This document shows positions 22,288 to 33,291 of a DNA stretch of 64,000 nt, piece by piece. The translations under genes and the position numbers were made by a program. The stretch spans positions 7,006,001-7,070,000 of the forward strand of contig NC_061454.1 of NCBI RefSeq assembly GCF_022581195.2, in the 5' to 3' direction. Below the pieces are notes generated by a model, which was given only the letters and a program-made list of their open reading frames with translations, did no database searches and was not told the DNA's origin. This DNA is from Helicoverpa zea. Its lineage: Eukaryota > Arthropoda > Insecta > Lepidoptera > Noctuidae. The number at the start of each line of letters is the position of its first letter. Within the stretch, counting starts at the first letter, position 1.

Positions 22288-24277
22288 GTGTGCGTTCGCG
22301 CAGCGGAATGTTGTTGAATGTAAAGATTTTAATAGGGTAGTGTCCAGGGTCGAAATAATGAAATAATATTTAGTCCGCTTTTTAGATAATCAAAAAATAT
22401 TGGATACGTATTTTTTCTTTTTTTAATTAAACATAAAATGACAAAGATAATACACTTCAAAAATTAGGAGTGGGGGCCTTTTACGTCACAGTGTCCTGAA
22501 AATTGTAGCAACTTGTGACGTCACACTCAACTTTAACACGCTATATCTTAACAAGTTCTGATCCAATTTAAAAAAGAAAAAATACGTATCGCTTAATTTT
22601 GGACAATCTACAAGACGGACTAATTATTATTTTTTAGGAAACTAGCCTATTATGCAGATAATTAGTGTAAGACGTCCTATAATTGTGTATGGTAAATAAA
22701 AATTTGTGTATGCAGCCATTGTGGAGAAATTCACCAAAAACAGATTCCGCTGGGCGAACGTTGGCGAACGTTGTCCTGGCAGAACTTTTTTTAATCCATA
22801 GACTTTAGAAGAAAAGAGATGTGTCCGAAAATTAGTGTGTATTTGTGTATAATTGATTATGTATGAATGAAATCAGTGCATGCATAAACTTCGGAGAAAT
22901 TCAAGTTTCCGCTACGCGAACGTTTGGCCATTAGCTAGTTTTCATATAAAGCACTTACATAGAGAGCTGTAGATTTTTACATACGTAGTTTTGAATTAGT
23001 TTATATTTGTTTAAAAAACAGATTTAGAAAAAGTCGTAGGGTTTAAAAGATAAAAATATAAACGTAAAATACACTTATTAGGTCTTAGTTCTTAAAGTAT
23101 GCAGATTGGGGTTTAGATTTTCACGTTTACACAAACCTTGTAAGTGTCTCCAACATTTTGCCAAGTATCAATGATGTTCCGTTAGTAATTAAAAAGTTAT
23201 AGGATATTTTACCATGAACATATCACTGTTTACAAAGCAGTCGAATATCACGACGTTCTAAAGGAATTGTATGGTAAAATGTATCCCAATAATTAGTTTA
23301 ATCATTCAACTATTCACTTGCAAAATTTCATGTCATTAAATTCAGTAATTAAAGAAAGACAATTATAATACTGACGGAGCATCGAAACCCTACATAATCC
23401 GACCAAGTTCGGATATCTACAAAAAAGCGGCCGTGCCATATGTCTAAGCAACGTTCTTAACTTGGTAGGTTAGTATTTATTAATATGGTACAGTTGCGTA
23501 CACAAGCGTTAGGAAAAAATAAAACAATTGCATTTCATTACCTAAACGAAAACGAACGAAAATACCTTTTTGTACCAATGTTTTATTTTATATTGGCATA
23601 CATTTTACCATGCAATTCCTTTAGAACGTCGTGATATTCGACTGCTTTGTAAACAGTGATCTGTTCATGGTAAAATATCCTATAACTTTTTAATTACTAA
23701 CGGAACATCATTGATACTTGGCAACATGTTGGAGACACTTACAAGGTTTGTGTAAACGTGAAAATCTAGACCCCAATCTGCATACTTTAAGAACTAAGAC
23801 CTAATAAGTGTATTTTACGTTTATATTTTTATCTTTTAAACCCTACGACTTTTTCTAAATCTGTTTTTTAAACAAATATAAACTAATTCAAAACTACGTA
23901 TGTAAAAATCTACAGCTCTCTATGTAAGCGCTTTATATGAAAACTAGCTAATGGCCAAACGTTCGCGTAGCGGAAACTTGAATTTCTCCGAAGTTTATAC
24001 ATGCACTGATTTCATTCATACATAATCAATTATACACAAATACACACTAATTTTCGGACACATCTCTTTTCTTCTAAAGTTTATGGATTAAAAAAAGTTC
24101 CGCCAGGACAACGTTCGCCAACGTTCGCCCAGCGGAATCTGTTTTTGGTGAATTTCTCCACAATGGCTGCATACACAAATTTTTATTTACCATACACAAT
24201 TATAGGACGTCTTACACTAATTATCTGCATAATTAAAATCTTTAAATTCAACAAAATTCCGCTGCGCGAACGCACAC
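22288..24277. mobile_element. Foldback transposon with 687-bp inverted arms (Mutator-like candidate)
   Basis: The left arm (22288-23291) and right arm (23591-24277) are near-perfect reverse complements around a loop of about 300 bases. Removing one inserted MITE from the left arm (22334-22648 plus its 2-bp duplication) makes both arms 687 bases. The ends read GTGTGCGTTCGCGCAGCGGA, and 9-bp direct repeats TTGTTGGCG flank the element at 22279-22287 and 24278-24286. A 9-bp duplication with very long inverted repeats is characteristic of Mutator-like elements. GGCGAACGTTGGCGAACGTT blocks repeat inside the arms. No transposase is encoded. Confidence 0.85.
22334..22648. mobile_element. MITE of 315 bp inserted in the left foldback arm
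   Basis: It is present in the left arm only; the right arm keeps the uninterrupted sequence (GATTTTAATTATGCAG when reversed), giving a direct empty-site comparison. The insert starts AGGGTAGTGTCC and ends GGAAACTAGCCT, with inverted internal landmarks TTAGTCCG...GATACGTATTTTTTC. The comparison supports a 2-bp duplication (AT), although slippage within TAAT is possible. Confidence 0.75.
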
Positions 24278-24286
24278 TTGTTGGCG

Positions 24287-24986
24287 GGCAATTGTCAATC
24301 GTGGCGTGTAACCGAGGAGTCGTCGGTGTTTTGGGCACACATCAAAGAAATCTTGGCGTTGCGTGGCCTGTGGTGTTTACACAATGGGCCAATGTTTATT
24401 TCGTCACCGGCCGCTGAGGATAGTACACTGTGTTGCGTGTAAAACTAAATAAAACTGTTTCGTGTTTGGGTGTTGTGTACATATGTGATGAAATCTTGTA
24501 AACGAACTTGTTACAGGATAATTATATGTGTGGTTTAAAAAAAACGGTATTGGGTTCTTGATTTCATGTTATTGTTATCAGTGACGTTGCGATAGTCAGT
24601 TTTATGACGAATTAATTAATTACACCCTGTTATATTTATGTACCCTGTAAGACCCCAGTAACTAGAATACAATATCGATACTCGTTGAATCCTGTAGCGG
24701 TACAACCCTAGCAATGGCAGCCATTTTAAGCGCCACTGTAGATATTGTATGTATATACTGCTACAAGGATCTTTTGGCACTTGGATGACATTGACAGGAG
24801 GGCGTTAGTGTACAATTAGGGTTACCAGCAAATAAAATCTCCCCAATAATAGGGAATTGTTTGATTTCCATTCCGTGACTTTTTTACTTATGAGATGTTC
24901 GTGTGATATAGGCCAAGGCTATTATTACATGAAAATAAAATTAAAGGTACCTATGTCAATGAAATAAATAAAAAAAATATCATATA
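24287..24986. other. Non-coding stretch before the transposase pseudogene
   Basis: Relatively GC-rich at first (GTGGCGTGTAACCGAGGAGT), then AT-rich. No gene or clear repeat recognised. The terminal inverted repeat of the transposase element should be somewhere here, but I could not identify it. Confidence 0.3.
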
Positions 24987-26759
24987 TTAAATTCGTTTAC
25001 TATAATTATGTTCTGCAAGAACTACGTCCAGAGGTTGCATGCGATTAAATTCTTCATCATCTTCATCCTGAGAATCATCGTCGTCAGTGCTTTCCTCGCT
25101 ATCAGAGCATAACCTTATGATAAATGGTTCGTCCAAATATCCATCTTTTTTTCGGTACTCTTCTTCCAGTTTCTTAACGTGGCCACAATGATTGCGCCAT
25201 TCCTCGACAGAAATGGTATCGAATGCATTTTGTACCATGTCAGGCATTTGGTTTGGTGGCCTCCCAATATTTATCTCGGCTACTTTTCGTTTCATGGATG
25301 CCCAGATCATTTCGATGGGATTTAGATCACAATGATATGGTGGCAAACGACATATCTGAAAAAAAAAATAGAATCTTATTCATCTTCACATTGGGTTGGT
25401 AATGTTGGTATTAAGATTTTGAGAAAAAAGGGTAGGTATAGCTGAATTAAGTAATAGTTACCTTGTGACCCAGTCCTTTTAAAATAGCATCCACAGCATA
25501 CACTGGTTCGGGTTTGTTTCTATTTACAAGTTCTAAGAGTTGTGGTCTTGTATATTCTTCTGAATATTCAATGTTGTTTATTCTTAACCACTCGATGATT
25601 TCATCTTTCCTACTGCTTGTGTTTGGGGGTTTGTTGACGCTTGTGTTGTGATATGGTGCGTTATCCATCACAATTAGACTGGGCTCCTTCAAATTGGGGG
25701 ACAACTTTTCTAAAACCCATTTTTTAAATTTGTATGGTTCATGTCGTCGTGGTAGTCACCACTCTTTGTTTGTGACTTAAACACCAAGCAAGCATTCTCC
25801 ACAAAGCCTTGATTACCTCCGGCATGAACGATAATAAATCTTTGACCTTTAGAGATGGGCTCTAATACTCCATCTGAAATTTAAAAAAATAACTATGAAA
25901 CAAAGCAGAACACTCAGAACAAAAATCACTCTTATAGAAAGATGTATTATTCAATAAGTAATAGTTCTGAAAAAAAGTTGTAAAAAATATATTACTCAAT
26001 AATATTAGGAGATCATTAAGTAGCCAATACCTTCATCATCATTCTGCCAACATTTCCCAGCTGTATGACCGGAGTGAATATAGGTCTCATCTAAGTAGAC
26101 TACAGGTAGTTTTTCTGTATCGTCATTATGTTTTAAAGTCTGAAATAAAATAATTTTATGGTTAGTTTGCAAATTGCTAAACAGTTTTATTAATGATTGC
26201 ATTAATTTTGAATAGTATCTGATGGTTTAGATAAGCAATATTGTGTGGGCACTTAGTAATACAACCAAGTGTATCTTGGTGTTAATGTTGTTTCATGAAC
26301 CACCTTTCAGCTACTGTCATGGTTCCTTTAAATGTCGATTACAATCATCAGCAGTACCTAATAGTAACCGGGACCACCAGCTCAACATGCCTTCCAAACC
26401 AAGGAATCGCTTAATTTTCAGACAATCTGGTGATTCAGCCTGCAATGTCATAACCAACGGAGGAAAATTCACACAAAGACAATTTGCACGATGTACTACA
26501 AACTTATAAGTATATGTATCAGTGGCGTAGCGTGGGGGGGGCAGGGGGGGCAAATTCCCCGGGCGGCAGCTTTTAGGGGCGGCAAAATGTACCCAATTAA
26601 AAAAAATTGTTCGCAACTAGTATCTGCGCCGCTACATAAAACTGTCTAACAATAACAAAACATTAAACAAGAAAGTTGAAACTCTTTAAACTTAAAATTA
26701 ATTATTGTTAAAATTTGGTACTTAAAACGCACGTGACACTACATTTTACGTAACTTTGG

Positions 26760-27320
26760 TTTTGAGTCTTAAATAAAAAATAATTAAAATTTCGCGCTCC
26801 CTTCGCTCGCGTATTCAGAAATTGTATGCGCTTAATTTTGCATTTGTCAACAAACAAAAAGTTAAGTACGTTTGGGCTAAATTCTACGTAATATTTGGTT
26901 TAAGTCCGATAAAAATTTCGCGCTCGCTTCGCTCGCGTATTCAGAAACTATATTATGGCCCTTATTTTTGCATTTGTCAACAAACAAAACGTTAAGTACG
27001 TTTGGACTAAATTTTACGTAATTTTTGTTTTAAGTCCGATAAAAATTTCGCGCTCGCTTCGCTCGCGTATTCAGAAACTGTATGCGCTTAATTTTGCATT
27101 TGTCAACAAACAAAAAGTTAAGTACGTTTGGGCTAAATTCTACGTAATATTTGGTTTAAGTCCGATAAAAATTTCGCGCTCGCTTCGCTCGCGTATTCAG
27201 AAACTATATTATGGCCCTTATTTTTGCATCTGTCAACAAACAAAAAGTTAAGTACGTTTGGGCTAAATTTTACGTAATATTTGGTTTAAGTCCGATAGCA
27301 AATTTCGCGCTCGCTTCGCT
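26760..27320 (+). repeat. Tandem array with the CGCTCGCTTCGCTCGC core
   Basis: Five units of about 125-135 bases each contain AAATTTCGCGCTCGCTTCGC (cores near 26792, 26917, 27047, 27174 and 27305) followed by CTTAATTTTGCATTTGTCAA or CCTTATTTTTGCATTTGTC and GTTAAGTACGTTTGG. Alternate units are more alike (CTATATTATGGCCC versus CTGTATGCGC), suggesting that a two-unit block was duplicated. The array creates a 98-codon open frame that is not a gene. Confidence 0.85.
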
Positions 27321-28329
27321 CGCACATTTAGATACTACATAGGCAAGTTTTTTTTATTTGCATTTGCTTACCTACACAACTGCTGACAGGCGTTTAGCAG
27401 AGTGCTAATTTAGGTAAACCGATGAGGTGGTCCCCGGCAAGACAAACTTTAGTTAAAGTGGTCCCTCATGACTAAAAGGTTAAGAACCACTGGTTTAGAT
27501 AAACTTGAATGCTATAAGCAATACCTACCTAGATACAAGCCAAATTTCACGCTTAGGTATAGTTCCATGGAAACTAGTTTAAGTGTTAGTCCCGTAAATT
27601 AATAGTTATTTGTTATACAAAAGTGCAAAGTTGCTTTTTAACCGCGTGCTCAATTTTGATGACCGAGCAAGCGAAGGATTCTAAAATTGAAACACGAGCG
27701 TAGCGAGTGTTTCAATAATTAGAATCCTGAGCGATAGCGAGGGAATCAAAAGAGCACAAGGTGAAAAATCTTTGCACTCGAGTGCAACACGTAACTTTTC
27801 ATCCCACCTCATCGAGGAAATTACTAAATGCAAAAAAACAAAATGGCGCGCACATACGAGTATCAAATTAAAAAGATGTACCTATTAAAGTTAACATATT
27901 TGAAAACTCACTTTAAAAATGAAACGACGTTAAAAATCTGTGTAAAAACAATAATAAAAAATACTTAATTAATTGAATAATTATTTTAAGCAGTATTTTA
28001 TTTATTTAATATGTATTTGTTTGAAAAGTCTTATCAAGATTGTCACAAATGGAGTATTGCACACGATGTTCTAAATTCAAATCACTTTGCCGCTCTAGAG
28101 GATAAAAACGACTTTTGCCCTCAGATATCAAAGGGTAAAACTACTCTTTCCGAGATGGTGGGATGAAAATTAATTTGTTAAACAGTTTAAAGTAGCCCCG
28201 CTTATTAAATTATTTCAATTTCATATATACTTATAGGTACCTACTTCGCTAGCCTGCGTACCTAAAAGAATTTTAAAACCTTCAAGAAATCAAGTAACAA
28301 AGATATAAAAGAAAAGTCTAGTTGAGAAC

Positions 28330-28500
28330 CTCCCCCTTCTGCCGGGGTTGCGGGTTGTTCGAAAGAGTTACCGCGGCTCTGGAACATAAAAGGCCTTCGA
28401 CGGAACACGACGGTTTTTTGTCAGTAAGAGTCTGACACTCCCTCACCGCTGTTAACCCACAGGGGGAAGGGTCATTTGATGATTTTTAACGCCGATACAA
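28330..28500 (+). repeat. LINE/SINE 3'-end fragment
   Basis: It contains GGTTGCGGGTTGTTCGAAAG, ACATAAAAGGCCTTCGACGG, GTCTGACACTCCCTCACCGC and GGGTCATTTGATGATTTT. The same string of landmarks, ending in a long A-run and bounded by a duplication, occurs at 33547-33711. Confidence 0.6.
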
Positions 28501-28911
28501 AATAAAATCCTTTTTTTGAAGTCGGTTAAAAATGACAAACCAGTAACACTTGTTAAAAAAAAATACACGGGAAGGGGCGGCAAAATCGACAACTGCCCCG
28601 GGCGGCAGATACCCACGCTACGCCACTGATATGTATACCTGCAGATAACGAGCACGCCAAGCAGTTAGTCAGACCTTTCTGTTGCTTATAGTTTTTCTGA
28701 ATCGAAAACCAATCATTTTTATATGTTGTCTGAGAATTTCTCGGCTGCCTGTGAATCCAATCTCTTCTCTAAGTACTTGCAGCAACTTATTCACTGTTGG
28801 TATTTCTTTTTTGAAAGTATAAAATTCATGGATCTTTCGTCTAAGAACACCAATATCAAAATTGTCCATTAAAATTTTAGGTTGGAGTGTACGTAACGGG
28901 ACACTGAGGAA

Positions 28912-29507
28912 AAAAGACAGAAAATTTTTGCAAAAAAATATTTTTTTGTATTTTGTTTATTTTCTCGATTCTATCGTATAGAACACCAAAAAATAAGGCG
29001 AAAAGCATCTGGGTGATTTTTGTCTCCGACCAACCGTTTGTCGTAAAAACGATGTCGAAGGGATTCCATTATAAAGGCACCAGGGACTTAGAAAATAAAA
29101 AACATTTTTTTTTTATTTCTCTCAAATCGTTGTTTTCTTGATTCTATCGTATAGAACACCTAAAAATAAGGCGAAAAGCATCTGGGTTATTTTTGTCTCC
29201 GACCAACCGTTTGTCGTAAAAACGATGGCGAAAAGCATCTGGGTGATTTTTGTCTCCGACCAACCGTTTGTGTTTTTGCACTTCAAGTTAGGGAGTCGAT
29301 AGTGTCATGCAATGGAATTCCAGAAACTCCCAATGTAGGCTTGACTATGACTTTCAAGGTCATTCGACCTTGACCTCCAGAATCACGACCGTCACCTCAA
29401 GGTCACTAACCACTAATATTGACCCAAATTTAGGATACAAGAGCGAACGAAGCGAGCTCGGAGCATGGGGCACCCCGACTCGGATAGGTTAGGTTAGAAG
29501 GGATAAA
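28912..29507. repeat. Short direct-repeat block with GTCTCCGACCAACCGTTTGT
   Basis: The segment AAGGCGAAAAGCATCTGGGT then GTCTCCGACCAACCGTTTGT occurs three times (about 28995-29045, 29170-29220 and 29228-29272). The first two are preceded by GATTCTATCGTATAGAACACC. Further right, 29350-29420 has repeated CAAGGTCA / TGACCTTGA words. No gene recognised. Confidence 0.55.
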
Positions 29508-29775
29508 TAGAAACGAATCGCTGCAAATCCGACCCCACGTGGTCTAGTTTGTCCTAAGCCTAGAGAGCAATTCAAAAGCGCGTAGGCGCGTAGGGGCGAG
29601 GCGGCCCGCGAGCTGAGGAGCAGGTGGTTATTACGCTTGTCGCCGCAGCTGAGGCTGGCCGGCCGAGCCGGCCAGCAAGCCAAAGCTGCGGCGGTAAGCG
29701 TTGTAACCATCTGCGACGACAAGCTCGCGTGGGACCGCCGGAGCACCGCAGCGCCGGAGCCGTCACAGAAAACCT
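29508..29775 (+). repeat. GC-rich repeat, copy 1
   Basis: About 270 bases from ACGAATCGCTGCAAATCCGA to GCGCCGGAGCCGTCACAGAA, markedly more GC-rich than its surroundings. A related copy lies in the same orientation at 32270-32530 inside the long-TIR element. Shared blocks include GGGGCGAGGCGGCC and CTGAGGCTGGCCGGC. The long frames on both strands are due to composition, not coding. Confidence 0.65.
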
Positions 29776-29858
29776 TTGGATTGCATGTCCCTTTTTTGAC
29801 ATATACAATTTTTTTAACACTCGACTACGCTTACGTATGTATGGCTTTCACAGGGGAA

Positions 29859-29920
<62 letters not shown>
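29859..29920. repeat. (CA)n microsatellite, about 31 repeats
   Basis: An uninterrupted CA dinucleotide run abuts the left end of P-like copy B. Threonine-histidine runs in overlapping frames are artefacts of this repeat. Confidence 0.97.
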
Positions 29921-29923
<3 letters not shown>

Positions 29924-30384
29924 GCTTCACACATACGCAATCTTGTTTATTATATTACATCTATGGATTGCGCACGCTCAAAATATATATTTACGAAAAT
30001 TAACTCTGTTCTAACGCAATAAGGTACTAAATTGGTTGCATAATAAACAGAGGCAAATCCGAGCCGAGAGGGATAGTTAGAACGGAGGGCGTTTGTCTCT
30101 TTCTAACACCTTGCCAGCATAAAAAAATGTTGTGATCAAGAGTTTTGTCTTCCCAAAAAAACAATTGAATCACTTATATTTTTATCTTATTTTAACAATT
30201 GTAAGTCAACAAATTAATAACAATCGCATTAATTTATTCGTATTTATTTTTAAAACATAAACAACATAAATTTTTATTTTGATTTTTTTTATTTTCTAGC
30301 GGTAACCCTGAACATTTTTGGCGCGTAATCAGCATTTAAAATTTTATTTATATTTTTTGTATTAAATCAATTTAAACTATTAAA

Positions 30385-30642
30385 ATGGTGAAAAAGTGTT
30401 GCGTTTATACTTGTAAAACTGAATCCTATGGTGATTGCAATATATCGTTCCACAGGTTAGCTAATAATAACATTTTCATAAATCAAACAACTAGGGTGCC
30501 CATGAATTCTTGTAATGAGTCAAAATATGGGTGATGGATATTAAAACTGTTGTACTATTGTTATAGCTTCCCAAAAAATGAAGAAAGGCGACATAAACGG
30601 CTCAGCAGTCTATATGTTAAGCAAAAATACAAAAAAAAATAG
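30385..30642 (+). pseudogene. Truncated THAP domain of the P-like element (two exons)
   Basis: Exon 30385-30455 encodes MVKKCCVYTCKTESYGDCNI then SFH and ends at a GTTAGC donor. After an intron of 111 bases, exon 30567-30642 encodes FPKNEERRHKRLSSLYVKQK and a stop. The two cysteines CxxxC, the SFHxFPK signature and the RR..W/R position match the first half of a THAP DNA-binding finger. The second half (the C-x2-H pair and AVPTIF-like motif) is missing. At 48 codons it is a remnant, though it could still be transcribed. Confidence 0.7.
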
Positions 30643-30670
30643 TCTTCACTTCGAATCTCCCTGCTTTTAT

Positions 30671-31380
30671 TTATTTATTTATTTATTTACACAACCTTAC
30701 ATCTACCCTTACAGGACTTGCCTAATGCGGCAGATGGGTTCTTATTAATTTATTCTAAAGTAAACTAAAAAACACATACATCACAAATCAACATATACAA
30801 ACTTAACTAGATTCGTAGCTTACCACCCTATAAGCGACTACAGTGAAGTCATTCAGCGAGCACGTAAATAAATCCAGCCGGTTGGCTATGGCATTAAGCG
30901 TGCGAACGGCGCGCGTCAGCGGCGCTCGCTGCAGCAGGTTGGTGCGCGCGCGCGGCACCTCCATCAGCGGCGGTCTTCGCCGTCGCCCCACGTATTCATC
31001 CGGTACACAAAACCGAATTTCGCCCAAGATATCAGGATTACATATTTTACCACGTAACACCTTAAATAGATATGAGGCCAATGCCACTTCTCGCCTCGTC
31101 TCCAGTTTAAAATATCCTACCATGCCTAACACAAAAAGTGTCGGGTATAGTAACGGATAACCTGGGTACACCCGATAAAGCTTTAAGTAGAGAAATCTTG
31201 CGAACTTATTTTGGATTCTCTCTAACATGAATTTGTACTTGGCCTCAGTGGGTCCCCAAACGGCTGCACAGTATTCTAAGTGACTTCTTACCAGAGCATC
31301 ATAAAGAATTTGTAAAGCCTTCATGTTGTTGAAATCATGCGCTTGTCGTAAAATAAAACCTAAATTTCTATATGCCCTAT
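30671..31380 (-). mobile_element. 5'-truncated jockey-like LINE fragment
   Basis: A minus-strand frame at 31324-30803 encodes 173 residues, starting MKALQILYDALVRSHLEYCA, with AVWGP and ERIQNKFARFLYLK. This is the typical region just after the reverse-transcriptase core of jockey/R1-type LINEs. The frame ends before a short 3' UTR and an AAAT-repeat tail (30668-30692). Comparison with copy A of the host element shows that the host sequence resumes at TATACTGCTAAT (31381). Confidence 0.8.
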
Positions 31381-31822
31381 TATACTGCTAATTCCCGCTA
31401 ATTATTAAAAGCCTATATTAGTATTTTAAGGTCACAAACTGCGTAAGTTAAAATTTCAATACCAATCTGTGTTTAATAATCTTAGCAAATTCGGATTTGT
31501 CTCACCTAGCTTAATCTCATAGTCACCCTATTAGAAAGGGACAGACGGCCTCGGTACTAACTGTTTCACTCGGCTCGTTTTTTGGCTAAAGGTGCGCAGT
31601 CCTGTTTACTAATATTATGTCTATGATGTATACCGACACGTTTTTTTCGTAGGTATTTCCAGTCCATAGAGGAAAGTAATATATCGGGTATAGACACATA
31701 TAAACATGGTATAGAGAGCCCTCTCACAGATTTTTTTGTAGACTGCAAATATGTCAATTGATCGGACAACTAGCGCCTCTATTAACTGCATCCGCAAACT
31801 TTTAATAGTATGTATAGCTATA

Positions 31823-33291
31823 GATATGTCACCGTAAGATTACAAACATCGTTAGATTACAATCTATCTCGAGAGATTGTAAACTGTCGAATTATTGTAA
31901 ACCGTAACACCTGATTGCAATTTAACGCATTATTTTTCGCTATATTATAATCTATCGATGAGAAATTGTCAAATTGTCAACTGTCCGAAAGCTCTCCCTG
32001 ATTGGTCAGTCTTTTTGTAAGATCGAGAGCGATGTAGAGCGGTCAAATTGTCAACTGGCGTAGAACGGAATGCATCTTGCGCGCTGATTGGTAGAACGTC
32101 AAAAAAGACAATGTTTTATGGTTCTTTGCAACTCCCGGTGTCACAGCTCTTTGACGTGCAAAAATAAGTGACGGTTTAATTTTTTATAAAATCAAAAATT
32201 GTACTTAATTTTTAAGACTCAAATTACACACAATTAAAAATTGTATTAAAAATTGAAGTTAGTGACGAAAACGAATCGCTGCAAAACCGACTCCACGTAG
32301 TCTTGTCTGCCCTACCCCTAGAGTGCAATTCAAAACCGCGTAGGCGCGGAGGGGCGAGGCGGCCTGCGAGCTGAGGCGCAGGTAGTTTCAGCGCTCGCCG
32401 CCGCGGCTGAGGCTGGCCGGCTCTGCCGGCCAGCAAGCCGAAGCTGCGGTGGTGAGCGTGAAAACCATCTGCGACGATAAGCTCGCATGGGACCGCCAGA
32501 GCCCCGCAGCGCCGGAGCCGTGACAGAAGTTATGCTTGCTGCATGTTGCATGCTTACTTCCATGCTGGGTCAATTAATATGGGATGTGTTATATTTTAAA
32601 CAAAAAACTCAGTAGGTACGAGTTAAAAAATTAGAAGGTAAATAAATATTTTTATGATATCATTTAATAGTATTTAAGAAGTTTACTGTTAGAATGCATG
32701 CTACAAATTTAGATGCAAAAAAATAACCATCATGCTGAGTTGTATTTAGAGTGGAAGATAACTCGTGGCTAAGATAGTATCATTTAGATGCTCGACGCTT
32801 TATTAATTGTGGCTGACTTAGTAATTTAGAAGGCAACATACATTTTTGGGGGCGAATAATGATATTAAAAAGAAGCCTGTTTAATTAGCACCCCTTTTAT
32901 TTTATTTTTAAATATTAGTTTGTATTTGAAGACAAAATACCTAACTGTATTTTTATAAGAGTTATTTTTATATAAATTTAATACTTGAAGAATTTTTGAA
33001 GAGCATTTATTTTATTTAACTGACACCTCTAATGCATTCCTAACTCTACGGGAACTCCATGGGAACAGAACGGCTGGTCGTGATTGGTCGATCTTACAAA
33101 AAGACTGACCAATCAGAGAGAGCTTTCGGACAGTTGACAATTTGACAATTTCTCATCGATAGATTATAATATAGCGAAAAATAATGCGTTAAATTGCAAT
33201 CAGATGTTACGGTTCACAATAATTCGACAGTTTACAATCTCTCGAGATAGATTGTAATCTAACGATGTTTGTAATCTTACGGTAACAGATT
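31823..33291. mobile_element. Transposon with about 225-bp terminal inverted repeats
   Basis: Left and right arms share CCGTAAGATTACAAACATCG, CTCGAGAGATTGTAAACTGT and GATTGGTCAGTCTTTTTGTA in inverted orientation (about 31830-32035 and 33085-33285). The 14-base sequence TATGTATAGCTATA flanks both sides directly (31809-31822 and 33292-33305). Because TATAGCTATA is its own reverse complement, it may be terminal repeat rather than target duplication. The GC-rich repeat at 32270-32530 lies inside. Superfamily unknown. Confidence 0.75.
32266..32530 (+). repeat. GC-rich repeat, copy 2
   Basis: Same orientation and layout as 29508-29775, from ACGAATCGCTGCAAAACCGA to GCGCCGGAGCCGTGACAGAA. The two differ by scattered substitutions and small indels. 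Its position inside the long-TIR element suggests that it is a separate mobile sequence. Confidence 0.65.

Larger units (their letters stand above)
26520..28628. mobile_element. Non-autonomous hAT element 3, in the pseudogene intron
   Basis: Inverted ends are CAGTGGCGTAGCGTGG and CCCACGCTACGCCACTG, with perfect 8-bp duplications ATATGTAT at 26512-26519 and 28629-28636. Both ends carry a CCCCGGGCGGCAG block. Inside are a five-unit tandem array at about 26760-27320, a block shared with 21780-21920 (27690-27800) and a retroelement 3' end (about 28330-28500). Confidence 0.9.
24987..28869 (-). pseudogene. Intron-containing IS630/Tc1-mariner (DDE_3) transposase, disrupted
   Basis: Four coding blocks on the minus strand join at good splice signals: 28869-28639, 26139-26031, 25873-25462 and 25355-24987. 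Block 1 (MDNFDIGVLRRKIHEFYTFK onward) is a helix-turn-helix region. The catalytic marks follow: YLDETYIHS (first D), LIVMDNAPYH (second D) and LPPYHCDLNPIEMIW (E). An acidic C-terminal tail follows, containing DSEESTDDDDSQDEDDEE. Domain order matches a transposase family common in insects. It is broken by an in-frame TGA at 28671-28669 and by a one-base loss near 25723, just before a block reading WVLEKLSPNLKEPS in the shifted frame. A 2.1-kb hAT sits in the first intron. The N-terminal start is uncertain; family members have more sequence upstream. Confidence 0.8.
29940..31625 (+). mobile_element. P-element-like transposon, copy B, interrupted by a LINE
   Basis: This copy runs in the opposite direction to copy A (14545-15513) and matches it over most of its length. 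Its right end ATTATGTCTATG (31614-31625) is intact. The left end is rearranged: the terminal repeat is present but inverted (TCTTGTTTATTATATTACAT...CTATG) and is followed at once by GATTGCGCACGCTC. A LINE fragment occupies 30671-31380. No clean flanking duplication is visible because the left end is disturbed. Confidence 0.8.

Noticed and set aside
26955..27251. 98-codon frame with repeated KISRSLRSRIQKLY
   Set aside because: Translation of the tandem GC-rich array in a hAT element, not a protein-coding gene.
29482..29495. GGTTAGGTTAG resembling insect telomere repeats (TTAGG)
   Set aside because: Only about two units; no array.
29624..30022. Open frames with Thr/His runs over the (CA)n tract
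   Set aside because: Produced by a dinucleotide repeat and GC-rich composition.
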